Source of the DNA: Myrica gale
Lineage: Eukaryota > Streptophyta > Magnoliopsida > Fagales > Myricaceae
Reading direction: 5' to 3'
DNA length: 64,000 nt
Assembly: GCA_963930655.1 (NCBI GenBank)
Contig: OZ005617.1
Location: 17,224,068 to 17,288,067 of the forward strand
Numbering within the stretch: position 1 is the first letter of the stretch; each line of letters begins with the position of its first letter. This document shows, one piece after another, positions 12,744 to 25,100 of this stretch. The notes below the pieces were generated by a model that saw nothing but the letters and a program-made list of their open reading frames with translations, did not search any database and had not been told where the DNA came from. A program made the position numbers and the translations under genes.

Positions 12744-12817
12744 CACGTGGCTTCAAGACTTTGAGTGGAGATAGATTTGGCAGTTGAGGGATTCCAACAC
12801 GTGTGATGAAACACGTG
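12744..12817 (-). promoter_or_regulatory. Cluster of three CACGTG (G-box/ABRE) elements
   Basis: CACGTG occurs at 12744-12749, 12798-12803 and 12812-12817. Two of them read ACACGTGGC on the plus strand, the classic ABRE/G-box form bound by ABF-type bZIP factors. They lie 30-115 nt upstream of the TATA box of the U-box gene. ABA- or drought-responsive transcription is an inference from motif and gene family. Confidence 0.6.
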
Positions 12818-13714
12818 GCAAGGTGATAGGGGACAGGCTCGGCTTCTTGGATCCTGCCCAACTTGGCAGCAGCAATTGAATTTCCTTGTTTTCGGCTCAT
12901 ACGGACAAGATTATCAAGGCAGAAGTGAAGAGTCGTGGGCCCCCTAAACCGACCTTGAATACGTGGACGTATGGGGCGGTGACATGGTACCTAGGGAAAA
13001 GGGAAGATGTCAAAGCTTACTTAAGCTGACTGGGATATACTTTATCCAAAGCAGCAAAATACGTGTCTTTTATGCAATAAGAAGAAAACTTAAGCGATGT
13101 TTGAAACAATAAAAATATTCACGTTTTAAAGAAATTTTTTAAAATTAAATAAAAAATCTCGACTTCAATATTATTCATTAAAAAAATTACATTAAATATT
13201 TTATCTCTTTACTTTTTAACAAACTCCTTTATTTTTTTCATTAATTTCATCAAATCTTCTATATCTTTAATTTTTAATAAAATTTAATAAAAATTATTTT
13301 GAAATTAAAAATTATTAAAAAAATTTACATTTTCACCCAATCTCAACTGGATTCTAGTAAAATTATTTTCATAATTTATCTTTATCCGTTTATTAATTTC
13401 ACCCAATCCATTTTTTTTTCAAACAGTTATCAGAGCTTGCCTGGCTAGAACAGAGATTTATAAGTTACGAGTTGGATTGTCGGTGCATCGATGATGTTTT
13501 CTGTACCAGCACGCGAGGTGTTGATGCTACGATAAAGATAATAACTAAATTATGGATGTTCAGGATAAATTATAACCTTAACGGGTGTCTAAATGTAAAT
13601 TCTCAGTAATTAAAGGACAAAATGTAACAAAATTAAATAATTTTATGTGCAAAATGTCAGAAGTTGGCTAGCAATCATATTTAACCTAATGTTTTAGTAA
13701 TTAATTTATAAGTT

Positions 13715-14085
13715 ATAAAATACATTGTATACTCTCTAACTATGTGAGTATTAACACTTTGCACTCTCAATTATTACTTTTATCATATTATACCCACCAA
13801 CTATTGATTTCAAATACTTTACACTCTCGGTTAAAATTATTAATTTTTTAGCATCTAAAATTACAATCATACTCTCAGAAAATGGTTACTCTAAAAAATA
13901 TTATGGGGATAAAATTGTCACTTCTTGCGTAAAAAAATTGTTTTCTATATAAAAAATTTTGACGGGTTCAAATTGTCTGAAAAATCAATCATTGATGGGT
14001 GTAATGTGACAAAAATAATCAATTGAATTACAAAAGTATCAAAACTCTAGTATTTTGAAGGTGCAAATTGTATTTATTCTAATTT
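13715..14085. repeat. Degenerate fold-back element (MITE-like)
   Basis: The left half (cacttt-gcactctcaattattac, then tatacccaccaactattgattt) is matched by the reverse complement of the right half (around 13980-14070, containing atcattgatgggtgtaatgtgac). The arms are imperfect and the borders are approximate. No target-site duplication could be fixed. Confidence 0.4.
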
Positions 14086-14275
14086 ATAATTAATTTTTTA
14101 AAAAAATAACAAGAAAACTTAAAATTCACTAGAACACAACTACCACATAAGTAAATATGGAACACTTTTACGATTATCCCACAGCCTAAGTACCAAGTAA
14201 GTTCGGATATTCGAACATCAACCGAGAACGTAGAAAGTACATCACTTAACAATCAAGACAGTTATTAAAAACTAA

Positions 14276-14705
14276 GGGATAAATGCAAAATTAGTCCTTG
14301 TGCTATACGTAAAAATCGATTTAGGTTGTGTTTGCACCCAAAAATTTTACAAAATTTTTGAAACCTCTCACAATAAAATATTACAATATAATCTCTCTCT
14401 TCCATCAAATCATAATTTTTCACTACAAAAATATATAAAAAATTATCTCTCTTCACTTTTTCACTAAACCCAATACTAAAAATTTTAACAACCCAAAAAT
14501 TTTCCAACACAACTCACCCTTAGTCCCTGTGACATGAAAAACATCAATTTAGTCCCTGTAATTTCAGAAAGTGATAAAATCAGTCCCTGATGGAGGACCA
14601 ATAACAAACGAAAATAGAATCATAGGACTAAATCGATGTTTTTCATATCACAGGGACTAAAACGATTTTTGCGTATAGCACAGGGACTGATTTTACATTT
14701 ATCCC
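14276..14705. mobile_element. Mutator-type MITE with 9-bp target-site duplication
   Basis: Terminal inverted repeats of about 43 bp run from GGGATAAATGCAAAAT on the left to the matching ATTTTACATTTATCCC on the right. The flanks are a perfect 9-bp direct repeat, aaaaactaa, at 14267-14275 and 14706-14714. A 9-bp duplication is characteristic of Mutator-like transposons. The element is non-coding. Without its internal Tourist-like insertion it would be about 231 bp. Confidence 0.8.
14324..14519. mobile_element. Tourist-like MITE (copy 1), nested in the Mutator-type MITE
   Basis: A 196 bp element begins GGTTGTGTTTG and ends CAACTCACCC, with TTA on both sides (14321-14323 and 14520-14522). A 3-bp TTA duplication is typical of PIF/Harbinger-Tourist elements. 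Related copies lie at 37154-37347 and, inverted, at 54906-55102. Confidence 0.75.
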
Positions 14706-15554
14706 AAAAACTAATAACTCAGCCTCTAGATTAGGAAAAAGATAACAAAACCTATTCTAATTTTTCGTTTGAGACTATAAGTACTCTGTATTTCCTTTTT
14801 GCAATGGATCTTTGTCGTTTACAGTTTACAGATTAATTGAAGGCTTGGACGATATACTCTTTAAGCGTTAGAAAAAGGGGGAGGGGGGGGGGGGGGAAGA
14901 GAAGAAGAAAACTTGATCCGGACGGATCAAATGTGGTCTTTTGAGTGCTACCTGTCGATTGCATAGGAAAACAATCTAATTATAAAATTACTAATACATC
15001 CTTCATGGGCACAATAAAAGACAAAAATGCACCGACCCCTGAATGCTCTTCTAGAGATTTTGATCTAATTTGTGTTGATTTTTCTCTGCTTACACAAATC
15101 ATGATGTGATTAATGCACGGGATCGGCTTTGACGTGGACCAATCATCAGACGACTAGTCGACTAATAGAACGCGGTTGTTCTTTCTACATCACAACAATG
15201 AAACAGATAAATAATATTAAAAGCTCTTGCTATGATGAATATAGCAGAATTCTAATAGAAGTCTTGAAGCTTCCAGAAACAAATAGAAGCTCTAGAAGTA
15301 ACGTCAGATAGTTTGTTTCATTCGTTAGTTAGTTCAGTTGTACAGCTATACGTTCTAATGTTAAGAACTTTTATATATATACAGAGAGAGAGAGAAAGAT
15401 TGATTCAATAAAGATTAAGTTAACACAATATACATTTCTTCAGCCCTTTGGTCATTAACATACTAAACTCTTCTTCTTTTCTCAAAATTTTGCTTTTCCA
15501 AGGAAAATAATAATAATAACAACAAAAAGCTAGATTTAAAAAGAGAAAGATACA

Positions 15555-15750
15555 CCACCAAGGATGGTGGCTCAGTGGTGTGCGGAGCCATGCCTAGGAC
15601 CCAGGGCTTGCCTAACGAAGGTTCGACTCACGGTAGCCCCATTGTGCCTTGGTGGGACCCATGCCATGTGGTTATCCCGGGTTTAAGTGGGGGGCCTTGG
15701 TGCTGGCTTCATGATGGTTCACCCCTGAGGGCCTTTTTTATCTAGAAAAA
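15555..15750 (+). mobile_element. tRNA-derived SINE, family A
   Basis: An internal pol III promoter is readable: A box tggctcagtgg at 15568-15578 and B box ggttcgactc at 15620-15629. The element ends in an A-rich tail after tctag. A direct repeat of about 16 nt (aaaagagaaagataca) flanks it at about 15539-15554 and 15751-15766, the expected LINE-mediated target-site duplication. It has no tRNA acceptor structure, so it is not a tRNA gene. Confidence 0.75.
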
Positions 15751-16441
15751 AAAAAGAGAAAGATACAACACACATTGAATGTTGTTATATTTATATTGTT
15801 CAATAATTAATACGGATAACATTAAATATTTTAGCCCTCACATGCTTATAAATTAGACTATCTAATTTGGGCAATAAATTGAAAGAAAATCTTCTTATAT
15901 CCTTTTATTAGAATTATTATGGTACATAATTCTGTTTATCATAACATGCTCTGAGTTTTTCTAAGAATTAATAATATGCCAAACTATAAACAGAGTAGAA
16001 ATTGCAGCCTTTCAATTTAAAACTCGCCAATCCGTGTTGGTATTTTGACCACGTAGCATTGTCCAATTCCCATGGGTTTATTGGTATGAGGCACTATTCC
16101 TCTAAAAGTACATAGATGCTTTTGGCAACTATGTAAAGAATCAAGTTTACTACTTGATCGTATTTGTTAAATATGTACATATATGCACACTAACACAAAT
16201 ACATACATAAATAGGTGAGTATATATCTTTATATTCGTTCACATATTATGTATAGTGTTTTAAGTTAAAGTATCCAAGTGTTATCCTCGGAGAGAGTTTA
16301 ATCACTTTAAGCAAAAGAATGTACATACTTATACACATTAAAAAGAAAGTTAATACACTTTTCGCCCATCAACAATTAAAATTCTAATACTTTATATCTC
16401 AAACTATAATTTTGTTATATTTTACCTAATAACTATCAATC

Positions 16442-16651
16442 GTATACACTTTGCACCCTCTTAGTGTAGAATTGTTATATCACTTAACCAAAAAATATCA
16501 AACTTCATCCAAAGCCTATCCAATTGATAGTTAATGGATGAAATATAGTATACATTTTACACCCTCTTAATGTAGAATTGTCATTTCACTTAACCAAAAA
16601 TATCAAACTTCATCCAAAGCTTATCCAATTGATAGTTAATGGATGAAATAT
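16442..16651. repeat. Tandem duplication, two units of about 105 bp
   Basis: The unit beginning gtatacactttgcaccctc at 16442 is repeated from 16548, and both contain atcaaacttcatccaaagc and gatagttaatggatgaaata. The copies differ by a handful of substitutions and one indel. Confidence 0.75.
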
Positions 16652-17074
16652 CGTGAGATAGATAAGCAAAGTGTCAGAATTTCAAACGTAGGCCTTTCTA
16701 TTGATTGTCGTTGATCAGTAACATTCCCAGTGTTCTTCTACTAGTTTGTAAACGTAGTTCAAGCGATCTGTCTTTGCTATTAGCTCGGCCAACGTTCTAC
16801 TCCATTTCATTCTCACTGTTCAAGAGGCATACCCAAGTACCCACAGCTTCTATAAGCAGTGACTTCCAATAATAAGCCGAACCTCCTGTTCTAAAATTCT
16901 CTATTTCTATCAAGCGAAGGACTCACTTGAAAGGACCGTTTGTTTCCATTATTCAAGTTCACGTGAAGTACGATGTTGATCCATTAAGCACAGAAATATA
17001 CTGTCAATAGCTCAAACACCATGCGTTGGTGCAGAAAATAAACTCAAAGTTACAACGAGTCTAGAAAGTTTAGC

Positions 17075-20000
17075 TCAGTTCTTCTCGGTATTGTTCTCCA
17101 GTTCCTTCCTCAGCTGCAGAGAGAAGTCATCATTGACATCATCATCATCCCAATCATCTTCCCATTGCTGCGTCACTTCTTTCCCTTCCTCCTCCTCCCA
17201 CTCTGTTATGCTTTATAGAGGTTACAAAAAGTTGGAAAGCAGGAATAAACCATGCCCCTAGAACTAACCGCATAAATTTTCATCCATAAGTAATCACAGG
17301 AAAAGCCAAAAAAAAAGAAAAAGGAAAAAACTAATGACAAGAAACGAGCAAAAAAAAAAGAACTTAGCAATCCACTTAAGAATACCAGGAGAAGAGAAGT
17401 ACAGAACGAATACACTGATGAGAGAATATGAAATACAAATATCAATGCATGTAGAAGATTGAAAGATCTGCCTCTGTAAACATTATAAAAAAAATCCATT
17501 GTCCTAAAAGGACTGCTGCTCAAATATTGTCATATTCGAATGCAAGAACTCTCTCTGAGTCACTGGGGGGGGGGGGGGGGGGAAGGAAAAACCTATAAAC
17601 ATATATTTTGAGGTACAAGATTGAAAAGGCATATGATAAGGTAGATTGGGGATTTTTGGACGAAGTCTTGAGATGCTTTGGCTTTCAGCTAGGGGGCGTT
17701 AATGGGTCTCTCAATGCATCTCGACCACCTCCTTTTCTAATTTGCTTAATGGCTCTCCTTTTGGGTGGTTAAAGCCAAGGCGTGGTCTTCGACAAGGGGA
17801 CCCTATCTCCCCTTTTCTATTTGTTATTGTAATGGAGGTGTTCTCCAGGATATTAAAGGAGGAGGCTAATTTTCTGCACGGTATCACTATTGCGCGAGGT
17901 GCACCCCTGATTTCTCACCTGTTATTTGCAGATGATCTTATGCTATTTTGCAGGGTGAATCGGAGTGAAGTAATGACTGAAGGCTTGCCTTAACACATTC
18001 GCCAGCTGGTTGAATCAGAGTGAAGTAATGATGCTGAAGGCTTGCCTTAACACATTCGCCAGATGATCGGGTCAGTCAATAAATTATCAAAAATCATACC
18101 TCCACTTTAGCAAGAATATGAAGCAGGAAGACAAGGATTTAATCACAGCCCAGCTGCGCCTTCATCAGGAACAACCAGGAGGCAAATACCTTGGTCTGCC
18201 TCTTTGTATCCCGCGCAGACAAGCCTGTAAGGACTTTCAAGATAAAGTAGCCAAGCGGGTGGCGGGATGGAAAGCTAAAGCTCTTTCTCAAGTGGGTCGC
18301 ACAGTGCTCATTCAAGCCGTCGCATCTTCCCTACCCTCGTACTTCATGGCAGTGTTTTTACTTCCAAAGGAGATGCTTCGCAATATTGATAGTTTTTTTA
18401 AAAATTTGGTGGGTTGTAGAAGTGCAGATTTTTTATCCTTATCTGTTCATGGGAGCCACTCTTGGACTTGGAGTAGTTTGCTCCAAATTCGGGATATTAT
18501 CTCTGCAGGTTTTTGCTGGCAGATTCGTGATGGGGTCAGCTTAACATTTGGTGTGCGCCATGGGTTCCGGGTGTTAAGAATTTTAGACCCATGATGAAGA
18601 TGGGTATGCTGGTGGACAGATATACTAATACTGTTAAAAGATTTTATGCTACCTGATTCGCTCGTATGGAATGCTCAGTTGATCTGTAATTTATTCGAGC
18701 CCCCTTCTGCAGCTGCTACTCTAGCTATAGCTCTGCCTTCGCAGCCAGGGGTTGATACCCCTCAAGTGGATTCGGGATCCTACTGGTGTTCTTTCTGTTA
18801 AGGCGGCATATAATTTTATCATTCAATCAAGGGCAGCTCCTACAGGTGGACTATCAAGTGCTGAGTGGAAGATTCTTTGGAAAATAAAGATTCAACATTG
18901 CCTTAAGTTGATGATTTGGAAGGTGGCGGGGGAAGCTTTACCCCTGCGTGGAAATCTTCACATGGGGGCATCTAATAGCTCGAGTTGGCTCTGCCCCATG
19001 TGCGGACTGGCTGAGGAACGCACTGTCCACCTATTTCTTGACTGTCCAGGGAGTAAATTTATTTGGCGCACTGGACCCTGGCCTATGGTAACTGCTCCCT
19101 ATGCTAGCCTCCCAATTGCGGCTTGGCTGCGGTTCATTTTGAATCGGAGAAACCTTCCTATCAGGGTCAGAAATCAATGGACAGATATGATGTTGGCAGT
19201 GGCTATTCGGTTGGATGTTATATGGTGTGCTTGGAACCAGGTGACTCATGGGAAATATACTCCTAATCCCACTCAGCTTATTAGTGATGTGTCCAGACAA
19301 TATTTAGATCCTCACTTAAGAGTAGAATCGAGGAAATTTAGATCCCTCCTGACCCGGGGAAGTTTATTTCTGGCGGTGGTTTGCCGAAATAATTTGGGCC
19401 AAGTCCTCAAGGCGAGAATTAGTATCATGCTTGGCAGGGACCCTCTTAAAGGAGAAGCTCGAGCAGCACATTTGGCTTGTCAAGTTGCTGCTGAGTTTCA
19501 CGATCAGGTGGTTATTTTGGAGGGGGATTGCTTGCAACTAATCAATCAAGTGGAGGGGGCTTCATGTGAATCGGTTTAGAGTATTTTGGGCGAGGTGAAT
19601 ACCATCCGCAGATTGTTACTGGAGCATGAGCAGTGGAGTTTTGATTGGATCCCTAGAGAAGCTAATTTTGTTGCTCACAATCTTGCCAAGTGGTGTATCT
19701 ACAGTACTAAGTTTGGGGAGATTTGTCTTTCGGTTTTACCGTCTGACGCTGTTAATTGTGATAATGCAGCTCCTTTGAGTCTGCCTCCCTAGTGTTGTAT
19801 TGGGTGTTTGCTTATAAAAAAAAGAGGTACAAGATCGAAAGAAGTACAGAGCATCATCACAGTCTCATCGTAACTTCCTATGATACATGACAAGAGATCA
19901 TGGTTACGAAGAACTCAAGAGGAACGGAAGTATTTAAGCATTCTTAATTGTGTCTTGATGACAATACAATTTATCCAACCAAAATTTAGCTGCTAGTGGT

Positions 20001-20963
20001 ATCCATCAGTGTTGACCAAAACAGATATCCCTATTGCAGTAAGCCAGCCCCTTAGCACAAGTGTGTTTGTAATGCTCACTGAAATAAGTACTGACATCAA
20101 ATATATCATGTGCTAAGGAACTCATATATCATCATCTCATGTGGTTGTCAAGAGACGGGTACCACATGCATCTCTCAAGTAGTGAACTAAAAGGAACTCA
20201 TAATGTTGCACAAAATCGATGAAACTCCAGGTGATCCAAATGGGATGTTTTCATATTTTACTCTCCTCACATAATAATGCTCAAAAGAAGAAGAGATTCT
20301 GATACTCTGTCCTTGTCTCCCACAACAAACTAAACCAAGGGTAAAGATCAAGATGAAAATGCAATTCTATATCACTACCTAATGGTTGCAAGTCCCAAAG
20401 CAAATGACCGCATAATAGAATCCATCAACTTCTCTGCAGCCTCCATCGTCAAAGACAGACAGTGGAGTAAACAGAGTCTTGAGTCTTAGAAATCAAGCAC
20501 GGAAAATGTAACACTTCCAAAGTTCCAATTTCTATTCCTTTCTCTCAGCCTTTTAAATGAATTATAGTTCTAGACTCTCCATGAAGGCATAGAGTGGAAA
20601 TTCCAATCCACCAAAAGGCTTAAGGCCTTCGTAATTTAGTCAGATTAGCAACACCCCCCCCCCCCCCCCCAAAACTCTAGAGCCAAATCGGAAAAACAAT
20701 ACAATCCTCTCCCCAGCCGTAACCATTTAGCGTAAACACCAACTTAAAATAGAAAAAAGTATGATCCAAATGAAAGAAATTTCAACAATTTCATCACTGA
20801 AACACAGCTCCTATCTTTTGTTTAGATCGCGGAGAACACTGTGCTTTTAAGAAAAGCTTTATTTGTTTTTACCTTCATTGATTTCGAATTCTTCGAACTC
20901 ATCATCGTCCTCAAACAAATCGATCTTCGCTTCCTCAGTCACTGCCTTGGGCTCCGTCGCCAT
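17075..20963 (-). CDS. DSS1: DSS1/SEM1 26S proteasome complex subunit, two coding exons
   Basis: Exon 1 is 20963-20873 and exon 2 is 17202-17075, joined at GT-AG to code 72 residues. The protein is very acidic: MATEPKAVTEEAKIDLFEDD, then a second acidic block EGKEVTQQWEDDWDDDD, and a C-terminal LRKELENNT helix. These are the hallmarks of DSS1/SEM1. DSS1 is an intrinsically disordered subunit of the 19S lid, and it also binds BRCA2-type proteins in recombination and the TREX-2 mRNA-export complex. Arabidopsis homologues are about 74 residues. An acceptor just upstream of the ATG (gccgcag) suggests a 5' UTR intron. The coding intron is about 3.7 kb, huge for this gene, because it contains a LINE in the opposite orientation plus G18 and C17 runs. 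The reading frame and splice sites look intact. Confidence 0.92.
17627..19823 (+). mobile_element. 5'-truncated, decayed LINE (L1-type) in the DSS1 intron
   Basis: The copy starts inside the reverse transcriptase (AYDKVDW) and runs through RQGDPISPFLF and the FADD catalytic motif. KYLGLPL-type and GRTVLIQAV segments follow, then the zf-RVT cysteine motif (CPMCGLAEERTVHLFLDCPG) and a terminal RNase H region (DWIPREANFVAHNLAKW). Stops and frameshifts break the frame at about 17.99, 18.6 and 19.58 kb. A 50-bp internal tandem duplication lies near 17.96-18.06 kb. The 3' end is a short A-rich tail. A 17-nt target-site duplication, gaggtacaagat(t/c)gaaa, sits at 17610-17626 and 19824-19840. Insertion is antisense to DSS1. 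Confidence 0.88.
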
Positions 20964-21894
20964 TGCCAAAGCTCACACTAGTGCCTGCGGCCAAAACCAG
21001 TTTCCATGAAAACCAATAAATACATTCACATATATATACAGATATCCTCCAAAAAGTACATCACCAAACATGAGGAAACATAAATTTGGGTTGATTATGA
21101 GTGAGCTACACTGAAATCGGATTAAACAAAAATACTACTTTTTCAAGTTGCAGAAATCAGACTTACAGAGAGAGAATGCTCGAAAAATATCCCACAATGT
21201 TCTGGTTAAAGCGAAATATCCCCAATTAGGGCATCAAGGGTTTTAAGCGACACATTAGGCAGCTAACGGCGTCGTTTGAGCGGAGAAGACATTTTTGATT
21301 TGCACCGTTCGAATTTCGATTTAATTACACGAAAAAAAAAGCCGACTGTAATTACCCAAAAAAGAAGATTCCACCGTGCTACTTAACCAACCACAGGAAA
21401 AAATCGACTGTGCCCATTCGTATCTCCGTTTACTGGATGTCGTTTTTCCCCACCCACTAAACACATGGCGTTTAAGCCCTTCCTTCAAACTTCGTATGAG
21501 ATCTGCCTTTGTCATGCTATTTTGGAACTACCAGACCGTGCCCGGTGCATCAGACAAAAAGATGAAAAAACAGCAACAGTGTCTATTTTTTTTTTCTAAA
21601 TAAGTAAATTTATTAAAAACCACCGGTGATAGAAGGACTAAAGTGTAGATGGATTTTAAATCTTAGAGATTAATATAATGAGTTTTAAAGTTGAAATACT
21701 TATTTGTTTTTAGCCAAACCATAAGAATGAACTTTGTATTTATCCCTTAATTGTTTCAACAAGATGATAGTAAATATCAAAATTATTGCAGTGAAAAGAG
21801 AAAAATATAAAGTGAAGATTATACACCAAGTCAAATCATACCTGGTTTCCACAATTAATTCATGAAAAGGAATATATTTCATCATTTGAATAGT
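20964..21894. other. DSS1 upstream region / intergenic
   Basis: A probable non-coding first exon and promoter of DSS1 lie within about 21.0-21.3 kb. Beyond that nothing is recognised up to the copia LTR. Confidence 0.4.
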
Positions 21895-22124
21895 TGATAA
21901 TAATTTGGGCTACACGTATCAAGGAAAGTTTCTTCTACACAATGACAGAGGACACAGTTGTCGTATATATATTGAAAGGATATGTACAATCTTTGACTGA
22001 AAGGAAAGTTGACAAATATACAAAATATTCGTATTTCCTAAACTAACAGTGATTTCCACAATCGCTAGAGGAATCCCAAGATTGGTGGGATTTGTCCTGT
22101 GATGAGCTGGTATTACTCTCAATA
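21895..22124 (-). repeat. 3' LTR of the copia element (230 bp)
   Basis: It is the same length as the 5' LTR and differs from it at about 19 positions counted by eye, nearly all transitions. On the element strand it reads TATTGAGAG...TTATCA. Confidence 0.88.
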
Positions 22125-25100
22125 TCCCCTCAATATAACCATGGATGGAGAGACAACAGTAGTAACGGTGAGCTTGTGACAAAAATGAGCAAACTGAGAA
22201 TGAGATAAACTCTTGGTAAACAGGTATGCAATCTGAAGAGCAGTATGAATAAATTTAACACGAACTTTACCAGCAGCAACCAACTCACGAACAAAATGAT
22301 AATCAAGTTCAATATGCTTGGAACGAGGACGAGTAACCGGATTGGAGGGCATGAAAATGGCACGCTGATTAAATTCATGTAGTTCAAGCAATGAATTCAT
22401 TAACCAAACAACTTCAGCAGTAGTAGAGGCCAAAGATCGATATTCTGATTCAGCGCTAGAGCGAGAAACAATAGGCTGTTTTTTAGCACTCCAAGAGAGC
22501 AAATTATTGCCCAAGAACACAGTAAAACCAGAGGTAGAATGTCTAGTGTCAGGACAACCTGCCCAATCTGCATCAGAGTAGGTATAAGGGAATGATCACT
22601 AGCACGAGAAATATTCAAACCAAAATGGAGTGTGCCCTTAACATAACGCAAGATGCGTTTGACAGCTGTGAAATGCGCCTCTGTAGGTGAATGAAGAAAC
22701 TGACATACATTGTTGATACTATGAGAAAGATTAGGCCGAGTAATAACAAGATACTGCAAAGTGCCTACCAAAGATCAGTAAAGAGTGACATATGAATATA
22801 AAGCACCATGTGCTGTAAGATGTTGACCAACAATCATAGGAGTGGAGGCATCTTTACAATCAGTCATGCCGACACGATGAAGAACATCCATAGCATACTT
22901 AGATTGACTGAGAAAAAGACCTGTAGCCATATGTTGGACCTCAATTCCCAAAAAAATAATGCAAAAGACCAAGATCCTTCATGGCAAACTCATGGCTAGA
23001 CGATCAATAAAGGATTGAAGTAGAGAGGCATTACTACAAGTGAGCACAATATTATCAACATATAGTAAGAGATAAATACTATCAGTTGGCCGTGTATAAA
23101 TAAATAAGGAAGAGTCTGCAGTACTACACCGAAAGCCATATTAAATAAGAAAGGTGCTGAAATGTTGGAACCAAGCACGAGGAGCTTGTTTTAAACCATA
23201 AATAGCTTTGTCAAGACAACAAACATAATCTGGATGGGTAGAATTAATGAAGTCAGGAGGTTGATCCATGTATACTTATTCGTGGAGAGAACCATGGAGA
23301 AAGGCGTGCTTGACGTCTAACTGACGCAAAGACCAGCCAGAGGTGGTAGCAAGAGAGAGAACTAGACGAACAGTAGCAGACTTCACAACCGGACTAAAGG
23401 TGGTATCAAAATCCAAGCCAGGAAGTTGAGTGTAGCCTTTGGCAACAAGACGTGCTTTGTAGCGCTCAACAGACCCATCCGGCAAAAAGTTTTGTCTTGT
23501 AAACCCAGCGACAACCCACCACATTCTTGTCTACGGGACGAGGAACCAATGACCAAGTATTATTAGAGCGAAGAGCACACATCTCATCTTCCATAGCAGC
23601 CACCCACTCAGGATGCTTGGAAGCACTATGAAAGCCACGAGGCTCCTGCAAAGCCATCAAAGAAGAGAAAAAAGGGGTGTGCAAGGAAGGAACCATAACA
23701 GATAAGATTTAGGTTTAAAGATGTCAAACTTTGCCCGCATAACCATAGAGTGAGTATTGGATGACGACGATGCAACAAGTTCAGGCAGCGCTACAGGATC
23801 AGTAGGTGAAATACTAGAGGGCGTTGCATCTGAAGGCACTGAGTGTTGCTCAACAGGAGATCCAGGCATAAATGGTGCTGAGGTAGGAGTAATAGTCAGA
23901 GGCTGATCTAGAATGTACGTCACACATGGAGATGACAAAGTGGGCGGAGATGACGGTGAAGTTGTACCTGGAGAGGGAGATAAACTTGCGGACGTACTTG
24001 TGTTATCAAAAGTAAGAAAATCAAAGAAATCAGAGGGAGCGAAAGGGATAGAATCACTAGCATAAGGAAAAATAGCTTCATAAAAAACAATGTGACGAGA
24101 TATAAAGACACGATGTGAAGTCTTGTTAAGACAAAAAAATCCTTTATGCAGAGAGCTATAGCCAATGAAAATACAAGGAGTGGTTTTAAGACTGAATTTA
24201 TGTTGAGCATAGTCACGTAAATATGGGTAACACAAGCAGTCAAAAGTGTGAAATGAAGAGTAGGAGGGTGGCTTACCATAAAGGACCTCAAAAGGCGAAA
24301 CATGGTTAAGCACAGGTGTAGGCAAACGATTGATTATGTACGTGGCCGTGGAAAAGGCATTGACCCACAAGGACAAAGGAACATGCGAGTGAAACAACAT
24401 GGTATGACCAGTTTCAGTTATATGACGATGTTTACGCTTCGCTATACCATTTTGCTCTGGGGTGTGAGGACAAGAGATGTGTTGTTCAATGCCACTGTTA
24501 CTTAGGTGAGTACGGAAAACATTATTAGTAAATTTAGTTCCTCCATCACATTGGAAGGCCTTAATTTTACAGGAAAACTGATTTTCAACAAAGCTTTGAA
24601 ACGTGAGAAAATAGTATAAAATCATATTTGAATTTCATGGGATAAAACCAAGTAAAGCGAGAAAAAGGAAATTCACTATTTTTATTTATTGAGAAAGGAA
24701 GGCGATGGCTCTTGCCAAGTTGACAATCATTACAAAGCGAAGAAATATTAAAAGATGTAACATCAATAACACCATTTTTATTCAAAAGTTCGAGAGTGCG
24801 ATATGAGGGATGACCCAACTGATCATACCAAACATGATGCGAGGCACGATGACGTTGAACCGATGCAAGAAATGCATGTTTGCCAAGATCAAGTACATAA
24901 AAACCATTCTTGCAGCTACCGGAGCCCAACACTTTGTTGGTGCGAAGATCTTGTATAGTGAAGCCAGAGGCAACAAAAATGACATGACAATTGTTTTCAG
25001 CAGTCAATTTACTGATAGAAATCAAATTTTTAGTAATTGAGGGAACGACAAGAATATCACAAAGCGAAAGAGGACAAAAGGAAGAATCAGAAAAAATAGA

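Larger units (their letters stand above)
12901..17074. other. AT-rich intergenic region with several small mobile elements
   Basis: No coding signal is visible. The region contains a fold-back repeat near 13.7-14.1 kb, a nested MITE pair, a SINE and a tandem duplication, each listed separately. A G14 run lies at 14883-14896. Confidence 0.6.

Noticed and set aside
12658-12900. N-terminal extension of the U-box protein (open frame to 12900)
   Set aside because: It contains the TATA box and G-boxes and shows no family similarity, so I treat it as promoter DNA.
15080-15445. Solo copia LTR (has a TATA-like stretch and AATAAA)
   Set aside because: No matching second LTR or target-site duplication could be fixed.
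15555-15750. tRNA gene suggested by A and B boxes
   Set aside because: There is no cloverleaf or acceptor stem, but there is an A-rich tail with target-site duplication, so it is a SINE.
17206-17523. 105-residue minus-strand frame next to DSS1 exon 2
   Set aside because: It is AT-rich intron sequence of DSS1 and reads through the splice acceptor.
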